This document shows, one piece after another, positions 56,501-64,000 of a stretch of 64,000 nt of DNA. Made by a program: the position numbers and the translations under genes. The DNA is taken from assembly GCA_019426215.1 (NCBI GenBank), contig CM033401.1, positions 14,265,134-14,329,133 of the forward strand, in the 5' to 3' direction. The first letter of the stretch is position 1, and each line of letters opens with the position of its first letter. The notes below the pieces were generated by a model. It was not told the DNA's origin, made no database searches, and saw only the letters and a list, made by a program, of their open reading frames with translations. This DNA is from Buddleja alternifolia (Eukaryota > Streptophyta > Magnoliopsida > Lamiales > Scrophulariaceae).

Positions 56501-59500
56501 AATCTGAAAGTTGAAATGCACTAGCGCTCAAGTCAAATTATATGTTGTCTTAATGTCGAAAATGATAACAATAAAAGTTTCATCACGGCTAAAGAATTTT
56601 AGATATGGTTTCCATGGTTGTGTTCCTTGACGTGTCAATAGCTTTGGCTTGGATTAAATTTCACAGTTATTATTTGTCTTTTAATATCAAACGCAGAATG
56701 GTTGTATGTATATCATTAACTACTTACCTTTGTCTTTTAATGTCGAATGTCAAATTAACTTGACTTAGATCAATTTAAAGTTATATGCAATTACGGTTCT
56801 GCATCAGAAAAAGTAGGAATATAATAACTTTTTATTCTTGTTACTGTATTCCCTATTTTTTTGTTGCCTTTTTTCATTTATTAAAGACTTATGTGTGACA
56901 GGGTGGTGCAGGTACTTGGAGTGATGGGAAGCTGGTAACAAGAATTGGAAGAAATAACAGTAGTGTTTTGACGGTAAGTGTTGCTCTCTGATGCCTCTTC
57001 CTGCATATTGTATTCATCTCCTTGATTTTTCTACTTACAATTGATGACCATTTCCTTTGAATTATCTTTTGCATCTTTAGGTTCTGAAGACATTGGTTCA
57101 CTTTGGAGCTCCATCTAGCATATTGGTTGATGGGAAACCTCATCTGGGAACTGATAGATTGATTCCACTACTCCGAAACTTTCGTCATTACCTGCAAGAG
57201 TTGGGTGTGAGTCCCGTTATGGGTAACTCTGGATCCTCTATTCTAATTTGATGTTTCATCTCGTATTCCATAACAGATGTGCGACACATGTATATGCAGG
57301 CCAATTGTATATTTAAAAAAGAAAAAACATCTTTCATACAGTTTCCATGTGTCTGCACGTGGAATAGTGAAACTGAGAATTATGCAATCTTTATATAGAA
57401 CGTATTGTTGTGTTTATATTAGCTATCAATGATTCCTTGCTCTTCTTATTCATCTTTTTTCTTAACAATATGCTTAGGTGACTATCAAATTTGGGACAAG
57501 AGTAGATGATCTTCTGGTGAAGGGCGAACATGTTGTAGGCGTTAAAATTTCTGATTCAAGAGGCAGCTCTGGATCTAGTTGCCAGAAGATGGGATCTGAT
57601 GCTGTAGTTCTTGCAGTGGGGCATTCTGCACGTGACACTTATCAAATGCTTCTTTCTCATAATGTGGACGTGGTTCGAAAAGATTTTGCTGTGAGTTTCT
57701 TTTTTAACTGTTTGTGGCCATTGTGAAACTATATTGCCATGTATATCACCCGTTAAATCTGTTTTCAAATTAGATAATAAATAGAAAACCAAACGATTAA
57801 CAGTACACATTCAGTGATATAGTGCTATTGTGTTCTCGAACTAACATCTGCAAATATTCTCTTGATCAACGAACTTTGGGACTTTGGGTTGTGCATAATG
57901 GTCATACTTACTGGATATGCAAATTAATTAAACCACTTGGATACAATAAATTTTCTATAATGAGGGACAATTTAGATTGAACTTATTGTTTAAGATCATT
58001 GTTCTTTCATTCACAATTAAACATTGTACTTAACATTTATTTGTTAAAATGCGTTTTCTGGGTGTTAATATTGTTAAATGCTTGCAATAGATATGTAATT
58101 ACATTTCTTTTCCTGTTTTCTTTAATTTTGCAGGTTGGCCTGCGGATAGAACACCCCCAAGAATTGATAAACAATATACAGGTTTGTATAGTAGTTCAGT
58201 AGCAGTGGAGCATCTTCGCTTGTCCGATCTTTATTAAAGGACGTTTGGAGTTAATTAACTGTTTCTTCATTTTAAACTTTGGCAGGACATTTCAACTGTT
58301 TAAATTTAGTTAAATTAGGTAGCTTCTATTTTATTGTTATTTGAATGGCTCTATAAGAAATAAATGGGAGTAATAGCTAAGAGTTTCATCTGTAATTATA
58401 TCCTGGTCTGAAGCCCACAAGCAACAAGAAACAAACTTATCCGGAAGACAGATTCTTAACTACCGTAGTGGGATGCAGATAAATTGTGTTCTCATTTTTA
58501 GAGCCACGGCAGGGGTTAATACTGGATTTTCCTTTGAAATTTTTGGAAAATGAAGTTATAAGTTTGAGTAATCTCAATGACGGTATTAATATGACCTGAA
58601 AAATGTTAGCCATTTCCCCTTGGTGCCCCTAAATGAAGATATTAAGTAGCATGTATATCGTCTCAGTCCCTTTCAGCAAAAAAAAGAAAAGAAAAAAAAT
58701 AGTATTGAGCTTCTTGAAAAAGTAGAATCCTGAACACTAAAACTAATACCTTGTTATCGAAAATCCCAGCTCCTTCTCTGTAGGTTTCTCTATCAGCTCA
58801 AACAGAGCAGGATGATAAAGTGGGGAGAAATGATAACTCCCACAACCTAAAAAAAGGAAAAAATAACAGAAAACATTTGACATTCTTTAACACTATTGTT
58901 TTAATGTCCAGTCAGTTATGGCAGAGACAGGGTGGGAGAAAAGTATGGCCCGTGTACTTTGTGTCAGCTTCGGATTAAAATTCTTACTTTAATCCTTTTT
59001 TGGATGTTTCCTTTCTAAAATCTGAAGGGAGACTGCTATTAAATTAAATAAACCAAACAAAGAAGAAAAAGAAAACCCTGAAATACTATCGATAGAACAG
59101 GGCAACATAGGTAACAATCCCACACTGCATCATAGGTTAATATTTCTCAATTATATGAAATCCTATCTGATCCATTTGAACCCTTTACAGGTAAGCTGAT
59201 AACCGATCCTATAACTGAATTACCTGACCTGATCTATGGAAACCTATTCCATTTGAGTAAAATTCCGAAACATACCCGAGATCGTACACGCCTACTTATC
59301 CCCCACGATCGCAAAACATAACAGGGGAAAAGAATAAAGAAAGATTATTTGATGCTCTTACTGTTTTATTATCAATCTAAGGGGAATTAAGTGTCCTCCC
59401 AAGTTAGCCACTCCAATTTCCATAACAATGCAAATCTAGTGTAACTTTGCATGTGCAAAAAACAAAAATTCTGAGTAAAGCAATTGTAATTAAAATTCTC

Positions 59501-62500
59501 CTAGACCAATAATAGCTAATTTCTTAAGAAAATTTAGTTTTTAACACTGATTGCAGCTAATGTCTTATAAGTTTGTACAAGCTATCCACTACTAAAATGG
59601 GAAGTAATACAAGGAATTTCCAACATAAAAAAATTTCATCTCTTTTGAATTAACCTACACCAATTATCTTACTTGGAAGAGACTCTTTGTCACTTTTCTT
59701 AGAAGCCAAAAAGTTTTGGGCATTGTTGATGGAACTATTTCATCACCAGATAGAAACATACCAGTTATGATTTAATCTAGTTATTCTACAACTACCTAAG
59801 AAAGGATAAGTAGTTTTAGTTTATATATGACCGTTGTTTTGTTAAATTTTCCTTAAATAGTTGGTTTAAGCTTAATTTTATATTCAGTCGCCAATTATAT
59901 ACCATGTAATTCAATCTCTGGTGCTTGGTACTCCTAGTCTAATTAAAAATGTGTACAATTATGCAGTATTCTGGATTGGCCAGTGAGGTTCGGAGTGGCC
60001 GTGGGAAAGTGCCAGTAGCAGATTATCAGATTGCTGACTATGTCAATCTAAAAGACGTTAAAACATCCTCAGATTTGGAGCCAATAAGTCGTAGTTGTTA
60101 CTCCTTTTGTATGTGTCCAGGTGGCCAGGTATTACTCCTCTTTCTTGCCAGTGTATGCTATCCTTGACCTATAAGCCTGGCTCATCAATTCCTGGATGTA
60201 AGACTTGGTGGTCGTGCATTTCCTTTTTGCGTCTTATCTATTCTTTGAGGACTGTTATTTGACTATATGCACACACTTTGTATGTTTTCTATCTCCGTTA
60301 GCTGCATGCATTTTCTTGTGTTTATTTGGATATCGTTTTCGATCTCTTCATTATAAATCAATTATCCGTAATGCAAAAGGGGCATAATGTCCACTTACTC
60401 GGTAAGCCACACTGCCACGTAAATCATTCAGTTTAATTGGTAGGCACAAATTTGAGTTTATTAATGGGTGACTCAATTACACCCCTTTAAGTAGGGAACT
60501 AAATGGGTGAAACACCTAGCCCATTTAAAGTTATATAATTGTTCTCTGAAATTTGAGATGAGGTCCAGTTCAGTCAATGAGGTTAAACTCTTCATGCCCT
60601 GAAGAGTAACTAAGCCAGCTTAATCATGTTTTCAAGTTTCACTTGAGACTTTTCATCTATAATAATGCAGCAACATCCCAAAAAAAAAATTAAAAAAAAT
60701 ATGAATGTTCAGTCGGCATGGGCACAACATTGGCATTTAACCGAAACTCAGTTTTTGATTTTGGTGTATGAAATTAGAAAAAAGAAACTTCTGACACCGC
60801 ACCAGCACGTCTTATGACATTATTGTTACATTTTGGACAGGCGGAGTCTTTTCTCATATTTTATAAAGTTAAGGGGTAAAAGATTAACATAAACTCAAAA
60901 TTCCTAAAATTATTTGAGAAAAATAAAGTTACCTCATCATATTCGTTTTCTCTCCCCTTTTGAATTATAGTTTTCTGAAGTCAAAATTTTTCTTTTCAGC
61001 TGCAACACCATGGTCCATGAATCACACTTATCCACATTCAAGTATTCAACACATCATCCACATGGAGTTTTTTCTTTTATTACTCGTACCAATGTCGTTC
61101 AATTATTTATCGGCTACATAAACTCATACATATACATGTCTATGTAATATATAATACATATATTAGATGGTCATGTCCAAACTCTGTCCTAAACTTTGTT
61201 CATTTTATATCTGTATCCATGCATCATATCTTAATATTACCTTCATTGCCGAACAGCCATATACACCATCTTATAGCAAGAACAAGGTATTTTTTAACTA
61301 GTAAAGACGTGACATGAATCTAAATGGAGAAAAAGATGAAACACAATGTAGGAATGGGAAATGTGAAGTTGTATGTGTTTAAATGGGTTTCCGGAAAAAA
61401 TATATTCTATTTAACACTCAACTCATTTATTTTTTTATTATTAAATAAATGGGTTCTTCTCCAGACATACTATTGTTACCCACCTGACTACGCCCATAAT
61501 CCAAATTGCAGTTTCTACAAGCTGGAACAATTTGCTTTATAATTTAAATATTATGGCCATCTTATGCCAATTCAACAATCTTGACAATATAATATGAATT
61601 TGTGTTTGCTCGTTCAACATTTAGAGTGGCATGATTGACTTCAACATGAAATGAATTTTGGGTTCGAAATTTTGTGCAGGTGGTTCTCACCAGCACAGAT
61701 CCGTCAGAACTTTGTATCAATGGCATGTCGTTTTCTCGGCGTTCGTCTAGGTGGGCTAATGCAGCGCTTGTGGTAAATGTCTCCTCAAAAGATTTTGATG
61801 CTTTAAATTTCAATGGGCCTCTAGCAGGAGTTCAATTTCAGGTACTTTTGGGTTTAAAAATCTCACCTTACAATATAAACTTGTTTCATTAGTTTCGTAA
61901 CTTATTCATCTCTCCTGTTCACGTCTTTAATTTAAAAAGAGTAGGACGGAAATATATACAACTCATTTTGTGAAACTATTCTGAATTAGGTAATATTTTC
62001 AATTTTTCCAGATAAATCTTTCTCGTTATGCATGTTGGTTTTGTTAGATGATATTAATTTGTTTTGAAATGGATCTAATCATTGTGCTTGCAAAATGATT
62101 TTGAACCCATTCTTTTTTTTTTTTTTGCTCCTTAGAAAACATTGGAGCAGAGGGCAGCTATTATGGGTGGTGGCAATTTTGTAGTTCCTGTTCAAGCAGT
62201 TCCTGATTTTCTGGAGAACAGATTGTCAGGTGACCATATATTTCCGTTTCTTTTTTTTTTTGGTTTTATTTGGTTCAACCATTTTTCCGTTTCCTGCTGG
62301 GGCAGCTTCTTAAAGATTTATCTGAACTGGTTTTACTTTGTAGCATCATCTACTCCATCATCTAGCTATCGATTAGGTGTAAAGTCTGCAAATCTTCATG
62401 AGTTATTTCCCTTTCATATTACTGAAGCTTTGCAGCGTGCAATTTCAATGTTTGATAAAGAGGTTCGATCTCCTTCCTTTGGCATGTTTCCATCATCCAT

Positions 62501-63177
62501 CTTACATACCATTTCGATTTGTGTAAAAGTAAATTTTAAGAGGCAACACCTAATGTTTGTTATCTTATGGAGCTTACAGTTACCGGGATTTGTCTCCGAC
62601 CAAGCCCTTCTTCATGGAGTTGAGGTATTATTCACCTTCTTGTGGTCTTCTTCATCAACTGCTCTAAACATTTCACATTTTGTTATGAATCAAACAATCA
62701 TTTTCCAAAAGCTAAATGAGTAACACATTGTTGATTTCAAAGTCGTTTACACTTGTTTGTAATCTCATTTTTTATATGCCGACTTAAATGGAATTCAAAA
62801 TCTTGACTTCCGGTTTGTGCCAATATACCTATTTCACCCCTCTAACTAAGAATTATGGCTCAATCCTTATCTAATATTTATACATTCATGTTACGCCGTA
62901 CAAATTGTTTCTATTTTGATATTTTTTTCTTTCATTAATGTAGACCAGGACTAGTTCTCCCATTCAAATCACTCGGAGAGGTGATACTTGGGAGAGCACC
63001 TCGTTCAAAGGGCTTTATCCTGTGGGAGAAGGTGCAGGATATGCAGGTGGAATAGTAAGTGCCGCCGTTGATGGCATGCAAGCTGGTTTTGCTGCTGCGC
63101 AAAATCTTGGTCTCTGGAATGGCAGAATAGAGCCGGTTTTGGGTAAGGCTCAAAATGTCGGAGTTGTCAAATATTGA
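47179..63177 (+). CDS. PDE327: FAD/NAD(P)-dependent oxidoreductase, plastid PDE327 type (13 coding exons)
   Basis: A spliced gene for about 721 residues. Exons: 47179-47580, 48195-48257, 55969-56394, 56902-56973, 57081-57206, 57478-57690, 58134-58181, 59967-60128, 61680-61841, 62136-62229, 62344-62462, 62580-62624 and 62944-63177. All introns are GT-AG and the frame is continuous; only the intron after exon 10 is not phase 0. The N-terminus is S/T-rich and basic, like a plastid transit peptide. The FAD-binding GxGxxG is KVVVVGSGPSGLFAS (GSGPSG at about 243-248), with the acidic end of the next strand at E266 (LIERG). GGAGTWSDGKL (298-308) and GEGAGYAGGIVSAAVDG (674-690) are further flavin-fold motifs. 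By recollection it resembles Arabidopsis At4g30720 (PDE327), whose loss affects pigmentation; the substrate is not known to me. An alternative start is M19. Confidence 0.88.
47795..47906 (+). repeat. 56-bp tandem duplication in intron 1
   Basis: Two units starting at 47795 and 47851 (GAAGTTTCTATACACTAGTG), a few changes apart. Confidence 0.85.
48195..48257 (+). CDS. PDE327: Oxidoreductase exon 2 (135-155)
   Basis: VASMLPADAFTVVRKSFDAR. Acceptor TTTTGCAG, donor AAG|GTATGT. Confidence 0.85.
48258..49459 (+). other. Intron 2, first part
   Basis: Mostly unrecognised. From about 49240 a degraded coding-like stretch reads LFSMAQTF, ALGGVRMQEGSLIPVKGQVV and MNLWNDYVTKQDDVAPIQVY (the last runs into the palindrome). 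The end DVAPIQVYSRRKK resembles a copia polyprotein linker, so this is probably a retroelement fragment. Confidence 0.45.
49460..50249. repeat. Palindrome of about 790 bp in intron 2
   Basis: The left arm 49460-49824 and right arm 49835-50249 are inverted copies around a 10-nt centre (TTGTTAACAC). From outside in they hold the retroelement-like coding tail (VAPIQVYSRRKK), an AT stretch, a minisatellite of GTGAGTGCTTAGTAGTGGT units (49570-49690 and 49975-50140) and GAGAATTCGTTCTTGAG. The right arm has more minisatellite units. Confidence 0.9.
50250..51526 (+). other. Intron 2, between palindrome and zinc-finger gene
   Basis: No supported gene; AT-rich with a poly-T run at 51287-51303. A 113-codon open frame at 50894-51235 shows no recognisable domain. 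Confidence 0.45.
51527..52249 (-). CDS. C2H2 zinc-finger transcription repressor (EPF type, QALGGH, EAR motif)
   Basis: A one-exon gene for 240 residues, probably a nuclear DNA-binding repressor. It has a single C2H2 finger with C75, C78, H91 and H95 (YACRYCDKKFSNRQALGGHQ), whose QALGGH core is plant-specific. The C-terminus ends LDLSLKL, a DLSLxL/LxLxL-type EAR motif that recruits TOPLESS-type corepressors in related proteins. The region between is S/N/Q/M-rich and probably disordered. It resembles the ZFP/KNUCKLES/GIS group; the exact orthologue cannot be named. It lies wholly inside intron 2 of the oxidoreductase gene, on the opposite strand, and has its own TATA box, so it is likely transcribed independently. 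Confidence 0.9.
   Translation of the reverse strand: MSNVPKIPTPSEKNGKSIVMKSDSSLDLDQSLQEMNPKPNLELNPTDTINPKPSKAPELLNGKPVIDLEEHEYACRYCDKKFSNRQALGGHQNAHRVERVIEKQEQQEHVSNFGYTSMTSFPFSNYFNQAPKTLDPFVMNSPHNPRYLQHQMDANHYTGSMSSMSHESWAFKEFSGFCTRPTFTSPKFMPHHTRMGQGASTSKGTSRASVRNEQAQHNSQTNNSESKLIEDDGLDLSLKL
52322..52330 (-). promoter_or_regulatory. TATA box of the zinc-finger gene
   Basis: The minus strand reads CTATAAATT about 75 bp upstream of the ATG, giving a 5' UTR of roughly 45 nt. Confidence 0.55.
52331..53689 (+). other. Intron 2, upstream region of the zinc-finger gene
   Basis: Contains the presumed promoter of the minus-strand zinc-finger gene. A duplicated phrase AAAAAGACTTATTACAT lies near 52870-52918. 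No other gene is seen. Confidence 0.45.
53690..54120 (-). repeat. Probable LTR-retrotransposon fragment in intron 2
   Basis: TTCTGATACCATTTGTCACA (around 53951-53970) is the reverse complement of an LTR end followed by a TGGTATCAGAA primer site. The phrases GGACATGCGAC and ATGTGRGATATCAC are repeated. No coding region remains. Confidence 0.4.
54121..55015 (+). other. Intron 2, unremarkable AT-rich DNA
   Basis: No gene or repeat boundary is recognised. It ends with CTTAGAAC, the duplication of the MITE. Confidence 0.45.
55016..55465. mobile_element. hAT-type MITE in intron 2
   Basis: A perfect 8-bp duplication CTTAGAAC (55008-55015 and 55466-55473) flanks a 450-bp element. Its ends are CATAGATGT and ACAACTATG, followed by AATGGCG / CGCCATT. 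The left subterminal part is packed with GGCGC, GCGCC and CCATGG elements (55029-55150). No transposase is seen. Confidence 0.75.
55474..55968 (+). other. Intron 2, last part
   Basis: No feature apart from the acceptor AACCTCAG at its end. Confidence 0.5.
55969..56394 (+). CDS. PDE327: Oxidoreductase exon 3 (156-297), FAD-binding GSGPSG
   Basis: It starts VQKEPKFVYTVDMDV and ends ESNFCFGE. Donor GAG|GTCATA is weak, but the junction gives the family's FCFGEGGAGTWSDGK. Confidence 0.88.
56902..56973 (+). CDS. PDE327: Oxidoreductase exon 4 (298-321)
   Basis: GGAGTWSDGKLVTRIGRNNS. Acceptor GTGACAG, donor ACG|GTAAGT. Confidence 0.88.
57081..57206 (+). CDS. PDE327: Oxidoreductase exon 5 (322-363)
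   Basis: LVHFGAPSSILVDGKPHLGT and RLIPLLRNFRHYL. Donor GGT|GTGAGT. Confidence 0.88.
57478..57690 (+). CDS. PDE327: Oxidoreductase exon 6 (364-434)
   Basis: VTIKFGTRVDDLLVKGEHVV and VVLAVGHSARDTYQMLL, the second nucleotide-fold segment. Donor GCT|GTGAGT. Confidence 0.88.
58134..58181 (+). CDS. PDE327: Oxidoreductase exon 7 (435-450)
   Basis: VGLRIEHPQELINNIQ. Acceptor TTTTGCAG, donor CAG|GTTTGT. Confidence 0.85.
58182..59966 (+). other. Intron 7 (1785 bp)
   Basis: AT-rich and non-coding. No repeat with clear boundaries was recognised. Confidence 0.55.
59967..60128 (+). CDS. PDE327: Oxidoreductase exon 8 (451-504)
   Basis: KVPVADYQIADYVN and SCYSFCMCPGGQ; the Cys pair lies in a conserved CMCPGG motif. 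Donor CAG|GTATTA. Confidence 0.88.
60129..61679 (+). other. Intron 8 (1551 bp)
   Basis: Non-coding, with short open frames only; no repeat boundaries were recognised. Confidence 0.55.
61680..61841 (+). CDS. PDE327: Oxidoreductase exon 9 (505-558)
   Basis: NGMSFSRRSSRWANAALVV, in the middle of the exon. Acceptor TTGTGCAG, donor CAG|GTACTT. Confidence 0.88.
62136..62229 (+). CDS. PDE327: Oxidoreductase exon 10 (559-589)
   Basis: KTLEQRAAIMGGGNFVVPVQ. It ends in phase 1, the only non-zero phase in the gene. Confidence 0.85.
62344..62462 (+). CDS. PDE327: Oxidoreductase exon 11 (590-629)
   Basis: ASSTPSSSYRLGVKSANLHE to MFDKE. Donor GAG|GTTCGA. Confidence 0.85.
62580..62624 (+). CDS. PDE327: Oxidoreductase exon 12 (630-644)
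   Basis: LPGFVSDQALLHGVE. Acceptor CTTACAG, donor GAG|GTATTA. Confidence 0.85.
62944..63177 (+). CDS. PDE327: Oxidoreductase exon 13 (645-721 and stop)
   Basis: TRTSSPIQITRRGD, LYPVGEGAGYAGGIVSAAVD, and the stop TGA after VVKY. Confidence 0.88.
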   Translation, partial: TRTSSPIQITRRGDTWESTSFKGLYPVGEGAGYAGGIVSAAVDGMQAGFAAAQNLGLWNGRIEPVLGKAQNVGVVKY

Positions 63178-64000
63178 AGCCGTTTTGTGCCTTCTGTTTC
63201 CGGTTAATTCAAGAAGTCACATGAAATCATCGGTCAAAGATTCTTGTTCTTCTCTGACCGAGTGTTGCATGAACTGGTACGTTATACATGAGATTCAAAA
63301 TTTAGAATACACACCAATTATTTTTCCGGTCAGTAAATGTAAATGGTATCTTAACATTATATAGAAAAAAGCCATTGATTTTTTTTTTTAATTCAATAGT
63401 TCGATCTTTATCTTTCACCGAGTGAAGGAATGTATTCATGTTAGTCGAGATAAATAGTTTTGTGTAGTGACGCTGCAGGTGCTTGTTTAATTTCCAGACA
63501 GTGAGAGGTGATAAGCTCTTCGTCGCCGTCTGAAAATTAACAAGGCTGGAAAAATAAAAATGCAGGTATTATAGTCTCGTAACCTCACTTAGATCAAAGG
63601 AAAGGAAGTTAATGTGGATGATTTTAACGAGTAATTCTTAGGAGCTCTGCAGAGTTCTGGAAGTTATGGTATAATCGAAATTAGTCGTGCATGATGGATT
63701 CAACGTGAACCATGGCACAGGGATATTGTGCTTATACCGAAACTCGGGATGCCAGCAGCTCTTATGGATGACCCGTTGCTAACTTTCTATCAAATGTTTG
63801 TTTCTTTTTCTTTTCAATTAGTTTGATGGAATGGTTTTTTTTTTTTCTTTTTTAGTAATTGAAATGTTTCGACTGTCCCTTATCATGGGTAAACAACTAT
63901 TAACTCTAAATTCGTGATCTTTGAAGAGTTCTTACAAGCAATATATGCCATAGTTTGGTGAAAATTTTGGCCAAATTTGGTAACTAATTTTGTTGCCACA
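63178..64000 (+). other. 3' UTR and downstream of the oxidoreductase gene
   Basis: Non-coding. An AATAAA at about 63556 is a candidate polyadenylation signal. Poly-T stretches occur near 63380 and 63836. Confidence 0.45.

Overview
This is plant nuclear DNA from a eudicot (possibly an asterid, but that is weak). The evidence is a spliced nuclear gene with GT-AG introns and a plastid-type N-terminus, a plant BAHD acyltransferase, an EPF-type C2H2 zinc-finger gene, and nested Ty1/copia LTR retrotransposons, a Helitron, MITEs and a LINE fragment. Most of the window is repeat DNA. Only three genes look intact: a BAHD (malonyltransferase-type) acyltransferase at 22991-24349 (+), a FAD-dependent oxidoreductase of the plastid PDE327 type in 13 coding exons at 47179-63177 (+), and a one-exon EAR-motif C2H2 zinc-finger gene at 51527-52249 (-) lying inside the 7.7-kb second intron of the oxidoreductase.

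Layout. 1-2146: 5' part of a minus-strand copia element (E1). 2147-2672: remnant of a second BAHD gene. 2673-10343: a complete but decayed minus-strand copia element (E2, 5-bp duplication CTTCA), with a solo LTR of another family (7261-8441, duplication CTTTC) inside its gag. 10349-16376: flank of the BAHD copy, a Helitron, a LINE ORF2 remnant and a degraded LTR. 16377-22016: an unusual composite foldback element with perfect 21-bp terminal inverted repeats. It contains two giant palindromes built from units of about 180 bp and studded with 25-bp GC-rich hairpins. 22017-25707: the BAHD gene and its flanks. 25708-42562: minus-strand copia element E3 (duplication ATATG). A plus-strand copia element (28398-38544) is nested in its reverse transcriptase, and that element carries a Mutator-like element (29591-30824) in its left LTR. 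43722-47026: a young non-autonomous LTR retrotransposon with two 1159-bp LTRs, ending 152 bp before the oxidoreductase start codon. 47179-63177: the oxidoreductase gene, with a palindrome, the nested zinc-finger gene and a hAT-type MITE in intron 2.

How the parts relate. The BAHD locus is duplicated: the remnant at 2147-2672 plus 10344-11063 matches the intact gene and its 3' flank, once the E2 and E3 insertions are removed. E1, E2 and E3 are relatives with glycine-rich Gag N-termini and share an odd feature. They have no tRNA-Met primer site after the 5' LTR. Instead a hairpin loop there is complementary to a sequence about 85 nt inside the LTR, and the complementarity is kept while the sequence differs between E2 and E3. 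This looks like a self-priming or leader-folding element. It and the composite foldback element are the two most interesting items. All alignments were made by eye, without database searches.
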